Source of the DNA: Trachythela sp. YZ-2020
Lineage: Eukaryota; Cnidaria; Anthozoa; Malacalcyonacea; Clavulariidae
Reading direction: 5' to 3'
DNA length: 64,000 nt
Assembly: GCA_016169945.1 (NCBI GenBank)
Contig: JADLSH010000257.1
Location: 597,001-661,000 of the forward strand
The translations under genes and the position numbers were made by a program. Under the pieces are notes generated by a model. The model searched no databases and was not told the DNA's origin. It was given only the letters and a program-made list of their open reading frames with translations. The first letter of the stretch is position 1. Each line of letters begins with the position of its first letter. Below are positions 21,060-34,400 of the stretch, piece by piece.

Positions 21060-22200
21060 TCCTTTCAAGTAGTTCAGACACACAAATCACGGCAACTTAT
21101 TGGAGAATACTTTCTATACACTGGACCCCACGTTTAAGATAGGTAAATTTAACTGCAATATCTTGCAATAACTTAAACAACTAGAATACACAATACTTAG
21201 AAACCGAAACTTATTGAAATCGTGAACTCGTCTGAAAGATGTATTTGTTGAAATTTGTCCTTTTCTTCTCTGTGATCCGTGTCAGCTAGACGGCCGGGCA
21301 ACACTTAAAATGTTCTAAACATTTTTTTGATGGCATTTTTTTGTTACAGGCTGCCAAATAGCATTTTCTTATAGTTTAAGCTTAGGTGAATAACACTATA
21401 TATATATTACATATATATTTATATTTACGTGTAGGTTTAGGTATACGAAACGCAAAGAGTGCTCGACAACATATAGTTAGAGCAATCTAACAATCTAACT
21501 TACAGATGAAACATCCTGTTGCAGACAAGTTTTGAGGTAAGCGAAAATCTATATTTATATTTATATATGTTGGCACCTCTGATTTTGGCTTTACAGCAGA
21601 AAATGTTAAAATTTTTAAATTTTGCCTACATGTATTAAAGTACTATGTGACTAAAAATGCAAAATCTCAAGTTCACTTTTAACAAAAATAAACTAAACAA
21701 TAAGAAAGTACGCAAAAAAGTATATATAAAACATTTAGTACGGTTTTCGTTTCCTATTTGGAGATTAAATCTCAAAGTTAGGTTTCTCTCTAGACTTGCT
21801 CCAAGTCTGTCTCTTGCGAAAATGCGGGCGGAAGGAAATTAAGGCGGACGGCGGGCGGGCGGGATGCGATAAAATTGGAAGAGGAGAGACAATTTTCTCG
21901 CCACCCGTCTCCCGCCCGCATTTTCGCGCGCCCTAATATACTCCCCCTATTTTGCTAACTTTAACCTTCGAATTCTTTAACTCAAAACCGACTTGGAAAA
22001 TCGCACTATAGTCGCTTATATATGTCTTATATATACTTTTCTGCGATCTTTCTTATGGTGTAGTTTATTTTCGTTGAAAGTCAACTTCAAATTTTGCATT
22101 TTTAGTCAACATAGTAGCTAATTTAATAGGCAAAATATCGAAATTCTCAAATCTTCTGCTGTATTGCCAAAGTCAGAAGTGCCAACACATATAATCTTGT
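21060..22200. other. Non-coding; GC-rich inverted motif
   Basis: No gene. Near 21785-21935 lies CTCTAGACTTGCTCCAAGTC followed by a GCGGGCGGGCGGG tract and an inverted CCCGCCCGCATTTTCGCG, a partial relative of the foldback at 54457-54683. Confidence 0.5.
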
Positions 22201-22299
22201 TCACCAATGTTTAAACTATAAATTAATGCTAGTTGGCAGCTTGTGACAAGAAATGCCATCAGAGTCTAACTTCCAGATCTTTGGCCGGCCGTCTAAGCG

Positions 22300-22538
22300 T
22301 AGGAATCGTAAAATGTTCCCATAAAACACTGTTTTACCGCCGTCGTGGTATATATTTGTCCGATAGCGTTATTAGTCGTACAAAGCTTGCAAAGACCGAA
22401 GCTGAATGTGCTATATATTGCTCAAGAGATGATGAGTGCGTCTCAGTAAAATACAAAACGACGGGGGAAGATCGTGGTTTATGTGAACTTAATAATGAAA
22501 CGTTTTCCACTAACAGTAACAACGTTAAAATAATTTAA
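22300..22538 (+). CDS. PAN/apple-like domain exon, ending at a stop
   Basis: The open frame (22233-22538) has protein-like composition from about 22300: GIYLSDSVISRTKLAKTEAE, then CAIYCSRDDECVSVKYK, then GLCELNNETFS. Spacing of Cys (C-x3-C-x6-C, then C-x-LNN) matches a PAN/apple module, usually found in extracellular adhesion proteins. The frame ends with TAA at 22536-22538. I found neither the signal peptide nor partner exons, and the splice acceptor is not clear. It may be the last exon of a secreted or membrane protein whose other exons I did not detect, or an isolated gene fragment. Confidence 0.5.
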
Positions 22539-22559
22539 CAACCTTGAGATTCTACAGAA

Positions 22560-24400
22560 GGTATCAAAATCCTGCACGGAGGGGCAGGTTTTCTTTGTCT
22601 TTGATAAAGATTTCTTGAATAGTTGAACTATACTCGTACGCTAGGCCTACCAAATTTCTTGACAAGTTATACTTTACATGTTCCTTTGCTCGCCTGCATG
22701 TGAGATAAAATGTTGACAAGTTTTCTAAAGTTTTTTTGGCAGATTTTCCCTCAATAATTTCATAGACAAATGAAAATTGTTCTGTGTACGGTTATTAAAA
22801 CGGTATAGGCCCGCACTTTACCGATATTTTTACTATATTCGCCTTTATTTCATTCAGCTTATGAATTAGAAAGATATATGTTTGAGAAGGAAGTTTAAGG
22901 TGGTAAACTGAAGAATATAACTGATCACAAACCGTCGAAGTGATTAATTTTATACAGAAATGGTTCTTATACTTTTTCATGCTCAGATTGCAATTATTGA
23001 ATCTGGTTATTTTCTATTAAAAATTCTAATTGTCCATTGGAAAGAGATGAAAGAAATTGAAACAGAAAATATTTTGTGAATTAAAATACTGTTTTTGTTA
23101 ATATCATGCAGGGTTCATATTAGATAATAATTTTTGAGAACTGATCCAAGGGGAGGGAGAGGAGGGACGCATTCAGCAATCTGCCATGGGCCCGTGACAG
23201 AATCTAACCGGCCTTGCGTTCCTGCCAAGACATGCGACACCTAAGTTCCTTTGGTATTGTCACACGTCCTTGTCCCACCAAACAAAAATGGACAATGTGT
23301 AAATAGAGAATATTGAAATTACCTCGACTGTAATTTGTTATTCATTAAAAAGATTTAACGATACGTTAATTAGAAAATTTTGCATTCTGCAGCTGCACGA
23401 ATGCACAAAGGAACTACAATTGTTTAATTCATGTGTCATAAAAAAAACAACTTCAAAACGCGCCTCAACTGTTTAAACTAATAATTTGAACAGAATTTTT
23501 ATGGTGGGTTTGTTTATTGAAAGTGTTAATAGTTCTGTAGACTGTACTATATGATAGTCTATGTCAGAAACATCGAAGCCATTTCTTTAATATTGGATGA
23601 TTTAGCGTTGTTTGTCGGACTTGCTGTCATGAAGTAGATGAGATATTTAAAACGTATACTAACAATGTCGGCGAGTGAAATCCATTCCTTGGACTTATTT
23701 ATTGGCAAGGCAAATTGATGTAGCCATCTGATTTTTAGGAGAAAAGTATTCAAGGAGACCATCGAAAAGCATTCGTTTGACACTTGATGTTTTAACTCTT
23801 TCTCGACGGATGTATTGTCTTTAAAGACCTACGACTTTGCTCGTACCTCTCTGGTTGCAGGTACCAAACAAGGACAAAAATACTACGGTTCGATTCAGCG
23901 TTTTACGATCTTTTTAGATAAGTAAATTTTGTTTGTTTACAACGATATGCGGCCGATTTAGCCCCTTTTAATTGATGAATTTTGTTTTGTTTACAAATTA
24001 AAAGATTATCAGGATGTAAATTCATTACAGTAACAGTTTTCTCATGTGTGGACGCCATGTTGCGAAGAAATGAAAAACTCGACCCAGGGTCTATTAAGTC
24101 CTCCATCCAGACGCTGATATTTTTCTCTGATTTTCAATGCATGTCAAAAATCTCCTCCCTGGGGCTTGTCAAAAAAGTCAAAATCCCCACTCACGGGACA
24201 CAAAGGTCCGTCAATATCCCGTGGGTAACCCCCTCCCCCCCCCCCCCCCACAAACACACTGGGCTTAACATTGATAGGTGCATAAACGCTACGAATTCGG
24301 AAATACCACCATTCGACAGCGACTCAAAATATCTACTCACAGCCGCCATTTTGTTAAATTACGAAATAATCTAGCCCTTTTATGGCAATTCTCGTGAGCA
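22560..24400. other. Non-coding stretch
   Basis: Anonymous AT-rich DNA with a C-tract near 24225-24250. The frames at 23559-23783, 23903-24106 and 23982-24374 show no domain or splice context. Confidence 0.5.
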
Positions 24401-24639
24401 TGCCTGTTCGTTGCAGCGTCGGCGCACGCTCGGACAACTTCGGATGCTAAAATGTCCGGGATCTTTGCACCTGTCGGCTTGAAAGTACCGGCAATCGATT
24501 CCTCGTGATGTCATTGCCTAGATGGCGGATTTTCATTGGTTTAGCGGCACTTAAATGACATAATTTATATCGCGGATGCAAATTTTGTCAAAAGTGAAAA
24601 GGTGCGACCACGAAGAAACTTCAATATAACTTTACACCA

Positions 24640-25056
24640 CACGGCTCACCGCAGAGAAAATTGTTTCACTCGATCAGTGCTATATGCTTAGCAACTGCGG
24701 TAGATGTTTTTATTATTCCTATAGGAGTACCAAGAGTTGTGTATCAGTCTTTTGGTCTTATTCTCATTGTATTAACTTTAACAATATCACTCTTTTTGTA
24801 CATCAAAATTGCGAGAAAACTTCGCCTGATGAAGTGGCGTGTCAAACGCGTGTCGTGGGCATCAAATCCTTCTCAAATTCGTGCGACGGTGACAATGTTT
24901 TACGTCTTGGGTTCCCTGTTTATATGTTGGATACCTACGCTCAGCGGTTTTCTATACGTCTCTATACAAGGCCAAAACTTATCAAAAGTTTTTGTGGATT
25001 GGGGAGTCACGTGCATATTTCTTAACAGTTTTTGTAATCCGTTCATACGGTTGTGA
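24640..25056 (+). pseudogene. Rhodopsin-family GPCR, truncated (TM4-TM7)
   Basis: The frame from 24661 shows a hydrophobic segment (ISAICLATAVDVFIIPIG, TM4-like), TM5 (SFGLILIVLTLTISLFLYI), a basic third loop (KIARKLRLMKWRVKR), TM6 with the FICWIP (CWxP) motif and TM7 with FLNSFCNPFIRL. The NPxxY motif is present only as NPFIR followed by a stop. TM1-TM3, the DRY region and the C-tail are missing. Upstream sequence has no matching open frame. It is most simply a 5'- and 3'-truncated pseudogene; a terminal exon of a spliced receptor is less likely because the stop cuts TM7. Confidence 0.75.
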
Positions 25057-25136
25057 ACGTATCAATGGCCAGGCAATCACCTAGTATATGACTTAGATAT
25101 AGCTAGTATCACTAACATAATATGACAGTGACGTAA

Positions 25137-25280
25137 TATATCATACACGAGAAGGAATTTATTATAGTGATTTGAAACACCGAAAAGTGTGTTGAAAAAC
25201 AAGGCGCTAGCCGAGTTTTTTTAACATATTTTGAGGTGTTTTTAAATCACTATAATAAACGACTTCGAGTGTATGATATA
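25137..25280. mobile_element. Foldback MITE, TATATCATACACGAG termini
   Basis: TATATCATACACGAGAAGG.. and ATTATAGTGATTT are mirrored by AAATCACTATAAT..GAGTGTATGATATA. No coding content. Confidence 0.85.
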
Positions 25281-25539
25281 GCTTCTCAAAAAACCATGCA
25301 GTATTTAAAGAGAAATTCAACGCGAAAGTGGAGTTAATTTATGGGTGTTTATTACCGCGGTATCAAGACAACGATACGGTGGTGATTTCCTTTGTGTTTT
25401 GCTCATGAATTATTAATGCGTTTGAGAAATATAGTATCACTAACTCAATATGACCAGCAAATTTAGGCAACTTCACAATAGAATTACAAAACTTGAAAAT
25501 AAGTTCACATTCTGCAACTGAGGAATATCTAGACATGTT

Positions 25540-27165
25540 ATATACAGCAGTAATCTCCTACCTATAATTACAAAACCAACCCGAATCACCAACCACACCT
25601 CTACTCTAATTGCCCATATTTATACTAATTATCCTATTGAATCAATTACACCTGGAATTGTGGCTATGGACATATCAGATCACCTTCCAATTTTCTGTAT
25701 TGTTGATGTACAGTTAAAGAAATTAAAACCTAAAAGATTTTTTAGATATTATTCTCACTTTGATCAAAGCAGTTATATTAATGACATTAATTCAATCAAT
25801 TGGGAACCCATTATTAATAATAACAATGATGATTTACACAAAAAAGCTAAATATTTTGTAGAAACAATTAAAACAATAGTCAATAAACATGCTCCAATAA
25901 AACAAGTACCTAGGAGTAAACTAAAACGTATAATACATAAACCATGGATGACAGGTGGATTGCTAAAATCAATTAAGGTAAAACAGAAAATGTACAAAAC
26001 TCACTTTCTAACTGATGATCCTCAGAAAAGGGATACTTACAGGAAATATTCAAATACCCTTAACAGGCTCAAATGACAATACAAATCAACCTACTATAAG
26101 CATCAGTTTGAAATTAATAACAACTTTTAAAAAATACAAGGAAATTAATTGGGTCTTTAATAAGAGAAAAACTAAGGGTCAGGCAATACCAACAAGGTTA
26201 ATTCGACAAGGTAGAACTTACACAAATAGAAGTGATATTGTCAACCAGTTTAATGAGTACTTTATTAATGTTGGCCCAAACCTGGCACCTAGTATTCATC
26301 AAAATATTTCCCCCCCCCCCCCCCAAATTTACCATCCAGCTTTGTCCTTTCACCTATAAACTCAAATCAAGTCAACATCGTCCTTTCTTGCCTCGATCGT
26401 AAGAAGACAACCATTGACATACCTAACCATCTGATCAGTTTAGCAAGTCCTTCACTTTCCACTCCACTTACACAAATTTACAATGAATCAATTGAGTCTG
26501 GATGTGTTCCAGATATCTTCAAAATTTCAAATGTCACTCCTGTTTTCAAAAGTGGCAATGTAACAGATTCTGGTAATTACCGACCAATTGCGGTACTTTC
26601 CCCCTTTGCAAAAGTTTTGGAACGACTTGTGTATGATCAGCCGGTCGGCTTTTTAAACAAACATGATGTTCTCTATAAATACCAATTTGGATTTAGGAAA
26701 GGTTATTCAACTGAGCAAGCTATACTTGAACTTTCTGATAACCTAAAAGGAGCATCGATGAGGGTAAATTTATCTGCAGTATCTTTCTTGATCTATCGAA
26801 AGCCTTCGATACTGTCAATCATCAAATTCTACTTAAGAAACTATATAGATATGGCATTCGTGGTATTCCATTACTCTGGTTTACTAGTTATTTAGAAAAC
26901 AGAATACAATATGTTGAGGTTGATAGTGTTGTGTCTAATCCTCTTAATATTCAATGTGGAGTGCCACAAGGATCTACTCTTGGGCCACTCCTTTTCTTAT
27001 TATATGTTAATGATATGCCTAATTGTCTTAAGAAAGCTAGTAGTAGAATATTTGCTGAAACAACATTGTTTTACTCTTCATTTAATCCTCAAGATATAGA
27101 ACAAACAATAAATGAAGAATTTCAGTCTTCTTTATCCTCTGAGTTCAGCCTGCTATACAGTAGGT
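25540..27165 (+). mobile_element. Non-LTR retrotransposon (CR1/jockey-like), broken endonuclease-RT ORF
   Basis: Order of motifs: the SDH block as DISDHLPIFCIV (25669-), linker with KPWMTGGLLKSIKVKQKMYK, then NTRKTKG-type pre-RT, then RT blocks NYRPIAVLSPFAKVLERLVY (26577-), YQFGFRKGYSTEQAI, a frameshifted FLDLSKAFDTVNH, QCGVPQGSTLGPLLF and finally FAETT where FADD(T) is expected. Frameshifts occur near 26075, 26350 (at a C-tract) and 26760. Both the frame breaks and the lost second catalytic Asp show it is dead. It is cut by a SINE at about 27165. Confidence 0.88.
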
Positions 27166-27425
27166 CGAGGAAGGGATTTACTTTGGTTGGGTAACGTCCC
27201 TGTGCTTGATTAACTCATGTAAGTTGAGATTGGTTGGTGCTCTCCTGTTTTTCGAGGGTTTTTCTCCGGGTACTCCGGTATTTCTCCCTCGCTAAAAGCT
27301 ACCCTTAGGCACTAACCTAACCTTCACTAACTAACCCTCGGAACCTTTGTCAATTGGGTTGGCCGTTAAGGCTTTCCGTCCATCTCAGAGTCGTAAACTC
27401 AACTCAACTCAACTACTCACAACTA
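27165..27425 (+). mobile_element. SINE with CTCAACTCAACT tail
   Basis: Starts near GTCGAGGAAGGGATTTACTT, includes TTTTTCTCCGGGTACTCCGG, the central block shared by several SINE and LINE tails in this genome, and ends in a CAACT repeat at 27400-27415. A 5' fragment of the same family lies at 16190-16275. Confidence 0.75.
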
Positions 27426-28292
27426 TGGATTACCCAGGTAATCAATACGTATATACTGTATGTATATTAAGAAGCTTTTAAAAACTGTCGGGTAACATAT
27501 GAAGCAATTTTTTTACATTCTTTGCCTTTGGCTATAGCCTTTGTCACTTGCAAAAATTATTTCAAACAGAAACTAAAAGAGACCTTTCAATACCAGCCCC
27601 AACATGGCTATACCTCAAGTCAGGTCTATCAAACTATAGCATCACGGAACGCATGGGATAGAGAAACTGCGCACTTTCTTAATAAGTAATCTATTCAATA
27701 ATTTCTTATATAACATACAAATTCAAATACTATACCTAAAATTGTAAAATTGTCCGGCATCAGGTGAATAAAAAACGGAGTACTGGTTTCAAACATAAAT
27801 TTTGAATAGAGTAAAATGGTAAAAATAGTATGTCTATATACAGCGTACTAATTTGCAAGCTTATTAAAATATTCCGCGCTTTTTAACGATCGGTTATTGT
27901 ATAAATTTGAAAGAGCGGCTGGCTAATAATATTATTCCAAATGATGGAGATTGGAGAATCAAGAATCAATTTTTTTGAAATTGACGTATTTTGTGGAAAA
28001 GGTTGAAGGTTAAACAAGATTTCAAAATTCAATATTTCTCCTCGTTAGAAAGAGAAAGAAACACGTTTTGAAACAAGCCTAAAATCATTTTAAAAAATAC
28101 GGTTACTGTAAATGATTACGTTTAAAAGTAGCACTCCATCTTTAATGTATCATTTTAAATATATATTAGTTCATTTATCCAGGGTTGAAACTACCGCGTA
28201 AGGGCCGATATAATTTTGCTTGTCCCGATGACTCAGCCATTTATCAGAGAAACACCTATGGGAAAGGCGCTCCAATTTCAAACGAGTATTTC

Positions 28293-28427
28293 TTAGCTTT
28301 TCAACTTTGAAAGGCTGAGTTCCCAAATTTGCTCAAGTTTACCATTACAATTATCTAAAATAGGACCATTTCCATTTACACCAACAGAGACGCACATGCC
28401 TGATACTTTATGCTGGATAGTCTTTGC
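28293..28427 (-). CDS. GALNT: GALNT exon 8: lectin repeat 3 and stop
   Basis: 44 codons and TAA, acceptor TTTTCTTTTTAG. Encodes [28 protein letters not shown]. Here the Asp after the repeat Cys is replaced (CVSV), so sugar binding by this repeat is doubtful. The exon is too short for a simple frame listing and was found by its acceptor and motif. Confidence 0.9.
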   Translation of the reverse strand, partial: AKTIQHKVSGMCVSVGVNGNGPILDNCNGKLEQIWELSLSKLKS

Positions 28428-31400
28428 CTAAAAAGAAAATGCAAGTTTTCAATATGCCGTATAATGTTTTCAATATATTCAGAATAGTGAATCATTAAGA
28501 TTGCAAGAGCAATAATAACCTATTTCAATTGCCACTACATGTATCCTATTGACTGCATTGAGAGCGTCACAATGCTTATAGCTTCGCATTCATTCCATGC
28601 AGAAAGAAACTTTAGGCAAATATCATGCTGTGCACATTGAACTATATAATAGACTTTAATTCAGCGTCGGCCACGGACATATGGAACAAATTAGGGTTGA
28701 TTCGCGTGTGCCTAAAAGATATAAACAAAATCTCGACGTTTCGAGCTAAAGCCCTTCGTCAGGAGAACGCTACTAATTTCTCCTGACGAAGGGCTTTAGC
28801 TCGAAACGTCGAGATTTTGTTTATATATTTTAGGCACACGCGAATCAACCTAATTTGAACTATATAATAGACTGGAACGCTAACGCAGGGGGGGGATTGA
28901 AGCCAGCTTAATTCAGTTTTTCTGAGTTTTGAGTTGAAATACTTAACACCGAACATTGGGTAGTATATGAAATTGAAGTATTAAAAAGTTATATTTGATA
29001 TAAAAACGTCAAGACTTTAGGTAAAAGGGAAATACTTAAAACTGTGAGGGAAAATTTGCCGTGTTTTACCAAAATGTGGTTGTTTTTCATTTTGGTAAAA
29101 TGAATTTCCATTTCCAAAGTATTTCCATTTTGCCTAAAGTCTTGAAGTTTTTATATCAAATATAACTTTTTAATAGCTTCAATTTAATATACAGTCTAAT
29201 GTTCGGCGTTAAGTATTTCAACTCAAAACTCAGAAAAACTAGCTTGGCTTCATCCTATTATCGGGTTTGGCGTATTGAGTTAGCGTTCCAGTTTGTATAT
29301 AGTTCAATGGCTGTGCATGGTTGTTGTGAATGAATCGATTATCGTTAAGAATAATCGATTGCCAAAAGCTAATCGATTAATCGAGAGAAGCTCTAAGTTT
29401 CAATTTTACATGAATAAAAGATGCACCTGGGTGTATTGGAATTCTTGGTTTCCCTGCATTTCATGACATCTGTAGAGAACAATTTTAGATCCAGCCTCGT
29501 GGCGGGGGCCATCAAGACAATCTTCGATATTACGTAGCTCGTAGATATAACTGTACTGAAATTTCTGCAAATTGAAAAAAAAGAATGAATGAATGAGTGA
29601 ATTGAAATTTATTGATCTTTTCAGAATCAATACAACGATAAACATTTACAAAAACAGTAAAAAGATATCTCGACCAAAAGCTAGGACATTTAAAAACAAA
29701 TTTACATAGTTAAAAACTTATCTAATAAGTATCTCTTTAGTTCGACTTTAAAAGTTATGGATAGAATTACAGCAAATCGTTCCATAATTTTGCAATTCTG
29801 TTTTGGAAGGTCTTTTGACCGATAGTATACCTATAGTAATTGGTCAGTTTTATTTAACGGTTATCAACCGAAACGGCGAGGGAAATTTTATTTATTATAT
29901 ACCTTACTTGTATTTAAATTCGCGTCGATTTTCATAATTTGCTTCTCTAACTTTCAGTATTTTGTGGCAAACATTTACACGCGGATTATATTTCGCTGAG
30001 TTTTAATTTCGCCCACCTAGTATCTGCGCGACTTGTAATACCGCGCGAATTTAAATACAAGTAAGGTATATCGAGATATTGAAAATTCCTTATGCGACAA
30101 CTCGAAATACGTATGGGCCAATCAGGAACGCGAAATAATTTTCTCACACGTGGGAAAACGTTTCCTCCAATTAGGCGATACATGTGATGACGTACGAGTG
30201 AACTTACACATGGCGGCCTCTTTTTCCTCGCCTCTTAGTTTGAATTTGCCATGGCCAACACAGTCATTACTCTACTGTCTACCTTATAATTTGCATATAC
30301 CGTATTTACTCGATTGAGCGCCGCCCCCGAATGAGCGCCGCATTTGAGATCAAATTTTTTTAAAGAGCGCCGCCCCCGAATGAGCGCCGCACTAAACAGT
30401 GTAAAAACATTCCGCCGTCAAAATGGGGACATTTAGTGACAAAGACATTTAAAACTTGTTTATTTTATTGTCAAAAGTTCTTGTTATAATTCACAAATAA
30501 AATATTTTTTTAAAGATCGCCGCCCCCCATTGAGCGCCGCCCCCGAATGAGCGCCGCATCTGAAGCTCTGAAAATTTAAAGAGCGCCGCGGCGCTCAAAC
30601 GAGTAAATACGGTACACATTGAATATGGCTTCGACTGTAAACATTATTGATATAGTGTTTCGCGATGTTGTAAATCACGTAACTGGCTTGGTAGTTAAGC
30701 TACTGCCCATCCTGCCTATAACTATACATATATCCATTTACAGCACTAGGGAATAAACTAAAATGCAGGGTGGAGAGTTGCTTAAACGAGGCCAATATTA
30801 CACTAAATACTTCGAGAAACTTTGTTTTCAAACCAGGGAAATTGGCCAGTTGTAAACGACCTATACCATATATAAACTCAGATTTTGCGATTAACAACAT
30901 CGCGTTAATAATACACGTTCTAATGGCAAGAAACGTATCACTTTCTATAATTGTCAGTTTCACTATTTCTATCGGCTGTATGGCGCTTCTGTATTGTATT
31001 TTCGCACTTGTTCATTGGTTTTACCAAAATTCACCTGCTCATTGTACTCACTCGTTCGTATTGTGAAAACATGATTAACTAATTTATTATTACTGATTCG
31101 GTTTCTTCCCTGTTGCTGAGGAGAAATAACACTGACCAATAAGGTACTGTGATGTTGTTTAAACTTTATTGATGTATACACTAATGCTATATAGGTCGAA
31201 TAAGACTGTCCATAATCGCATTCCTCTTCTTGCATAACATGCATGTGTCCCCATGGGGGGGTCTAACGTGGTGAGGTCATCACTACAGGTCAGGGCACGA
31301 AATAACGGCTGGAGGGTTGCCGGTCAAGGTGACTGGCCAAACCAACTTTAGCTCGGATATCCCGCATTTCTGGCCGGTCAAATTATTCAGCTAAACTAAA

Positions 31401-34400
31401 GCCTGACAAAGTCCCCTTAAATGTAAAATACTTAAGGTAACTAGAAAAATGTCTGTAGAAGTCAAGAATCACTTCTGAGTTTTATTGTAAAGTCCGTACA
31501 GTAAATATTATTCAAAGTAAACGCAACATCAGACGAAATTAACAAAGAACATAAGTTTTGACAGTTGCAGCCACTGCGTGCCGGCTATTTTCACTTGTCA
31601 GCAACTTCGAAACTTAATCCATGAGAGAATTGCATGAAAATAGTTTGCCCGTTCGCTTTATTTAGCAACTGAATTACATGTAAACTTTAAAAAGTAGCCG
31701 GTCAAAATGACCGGTCATGCGAGAGTTTGACCGGGCAACTACTCATTTTGGCCGCAACTACTCATTTTGACATTGTCCGTTGACCGGTCGTTATTTCGCG
31801 CCCTGCAGGCACCAAGGCCGTATACAGTGGATGTCTAATATTACATAAAGTATTTATATATTCAGTTTTCCTATAGTGTTCTTCAATGATCTCGTGCATA
31901 AAATAAATCGATAAAGGATTTCAAAACCAATGTGTAGGAAAACACAAACCTGTGCCCAGCTGTACGACGAGCAAGATGATAGTCCCATCTCTTGACCAGG
32001 TTTCCCCCCTTTTGTGTCGAGACACAAGTTTGTACTTGGATTTCGAATCTAGACAGATGGCAATAATAGATAACATTTTAAAAATATATATATACAATTC
32101 TCAAAACATTAATAATTCAGTTGAACTACACCGTATCGTTGCCTTGGGAGTACGGCGATAAATTGAATAAACTTTCTCACTAAAACAGTCACTGGTTCAT
32201 TTGTAATGAGAAGTTATAGCATTCACTTGAAGTTCAAAGTCATTCAACACACTTTCGGTGATTCAAACTACACGGTTACGTCATTGTATCACGTCCTATT
32301 TAAACCTATTGCATCCTACCTATCTACAAAAAGATTTCTATGAAAACATACTTTTTATCGAAAAAAATTAAATACTTCCAAACTTTTTTGTTCTAAAAAC
32401 CTTTTTATAAATGTAGAAAACATATCCAAGGTAATCTATATCTAGTTTCGTAGCATTATTTTGCGATATTTTGCCGGCCTTAGGTTTAAATAGGACATGA
32501 TACAATGACGTAACTATACAACTTCAAACGTGCTCGTGCACTATTCGGCTCGTTCAAATAACGTCACAATTTGGGTGGCAAGTTCCATGCACTGGGAAAA
32601 TTCAATGCATCTGCTATGTATAAATGAAGCCAATGGCGGCCATAATGGTGTGATCACCACAAAGCGACTGTGGTGTTAGAAGGGGTTCTTACAGTTTCTG
32701 AATATCACTAGGAAAGGACACGTACATGTATATTGTCTAGAGAGAAATTGGCTACCTGCAGTGAATAACTAGTGAATAACTAATGAGGTTACACCAATTT
32801 AATATGACCGCCTTAAGTCGCACTCGAGACCTTACGATGTAGGACGGAAACCCGACGACGACAGCGAAAACAAACTCATTAATCGGACAGGCACGTGACC
32901 CTATTAAGGACTTAATATGATTGGTCAATTGTATGTGAGAGAATATGAGTGTATGATGAGATTTGATAATCATGAAAATATACCCAATTACTTACCAAGC
33001 CTGATCCACGAAGTGGTTCATAGTTTTGTCTAACTGTATCATTTAACACATTCTGCATGTACCATTTGAAACTACGACATTTCAATCTGTTTCGCAGAGC
33101 AAGTCGATCACTGATGTCGCCATAATTCCTAACTTCTTTTAACTCAGGTCTTCGTTCATATAACCACTCTTTGTAATCATCCATCCATACTTCTGCAACT
33201 CTTCGAAAGTTAATCACAACAGCGTTTGGTTTTGGGTACGAGTAAGGCACGTTCTTCCTGTAAACATGGCCAACTCTTGAGCAAGGAATGTTTGCCATTT
33301 TGCCACCACACATCCAAATCTTAAAACATAATGTGTATCTAGTAAACAGATTACGGAAAAAACTACCGATATTGCGATATTTTCGTGTTAATTGTGGAAA
33401 TACGTTCATAACCAATCCGCATTTAGAGTGATATTAGGGAGCTAATGACTACGAGCACGAGATTCGTCATTTTCGCGTGTTGTTTGCATACACCATCTCG
33501 CAAAAGTCGTAGTCGTCGGGCTTTGAGTACGAGATTTATCTCGTAGTCAAAAGCACAACGACTACGACTTTGCGAGATAACGTATACAAACAACATGGCG
33601 TTTGGCGCGAAAATGACGAATCTCGTAGTCGTACTCGTAGTCATTGCTAAAGCTCCCTATTATTATAAAACAACACAACATTCCCTTACTAACCTTAAAA
33701 GACAATTCATATTGTTCACCGCCCCAAACTTCCATGCCAGGGTCATACTGGCCAAGTTTATAAAAAAACTTTTTGCTTATCGCAAACAGTCCTCCAGCCA
33801 TTACAGGTGACCTAAAATTTACAAAGTAAAGTTCAAATTAATGTATTTAGTAAGAGATTGTAAAACAAAATGTAAATAAATACTTTTCACGGCCAATGTT
33901 GATTGCAATTTACGATCTTTCCGTTTCTAATTCTCATGTTTATACAATTTACTCCTTCATCTGGCATTCTTTTCTGGCTTTTGATGGTTAAGTTCAATGG
34001 TAAATACTAGCGTTAACGACCAAGGAAGTACCAGAGGACGTACCAACGTCCTCTACCTTAACAAATTATGACTACATTACCTACTAAAATGAAAATAGAT
34101 TAAGAGCTTTTTTGTTCGTTTTCACATGAAATAACGTGCAAAAAGTGCTCATTGAAAGTTTGTTCATTAATTCTTGTTTGAGTGAAAAATTATGCATCAA
34201 TGAAAGCCGTGTACATTGTGTAGGTACATCACTTAAGGCTCTTTTCCACTCATCGCAAAACCAACTCGCAAACTCGCTGCGAGTTCTTGCATGTAATTAA
34301 AATAAACTGTCGAGCATTGTGATTGGATGAAAGTACTCGCAGCGAGCTTGCGAGTTGGTTTTTGCGACGAGTGGAAAAGAGCCTTAAGTGTCGTGGAAGT

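Noticed and set aside
30700..31244. Frames of 87-98 codons on both strands
   Set aside because: One has a hydrophobic stretch, but there is no splice context or homology I can recognise, and both strands are equally open.
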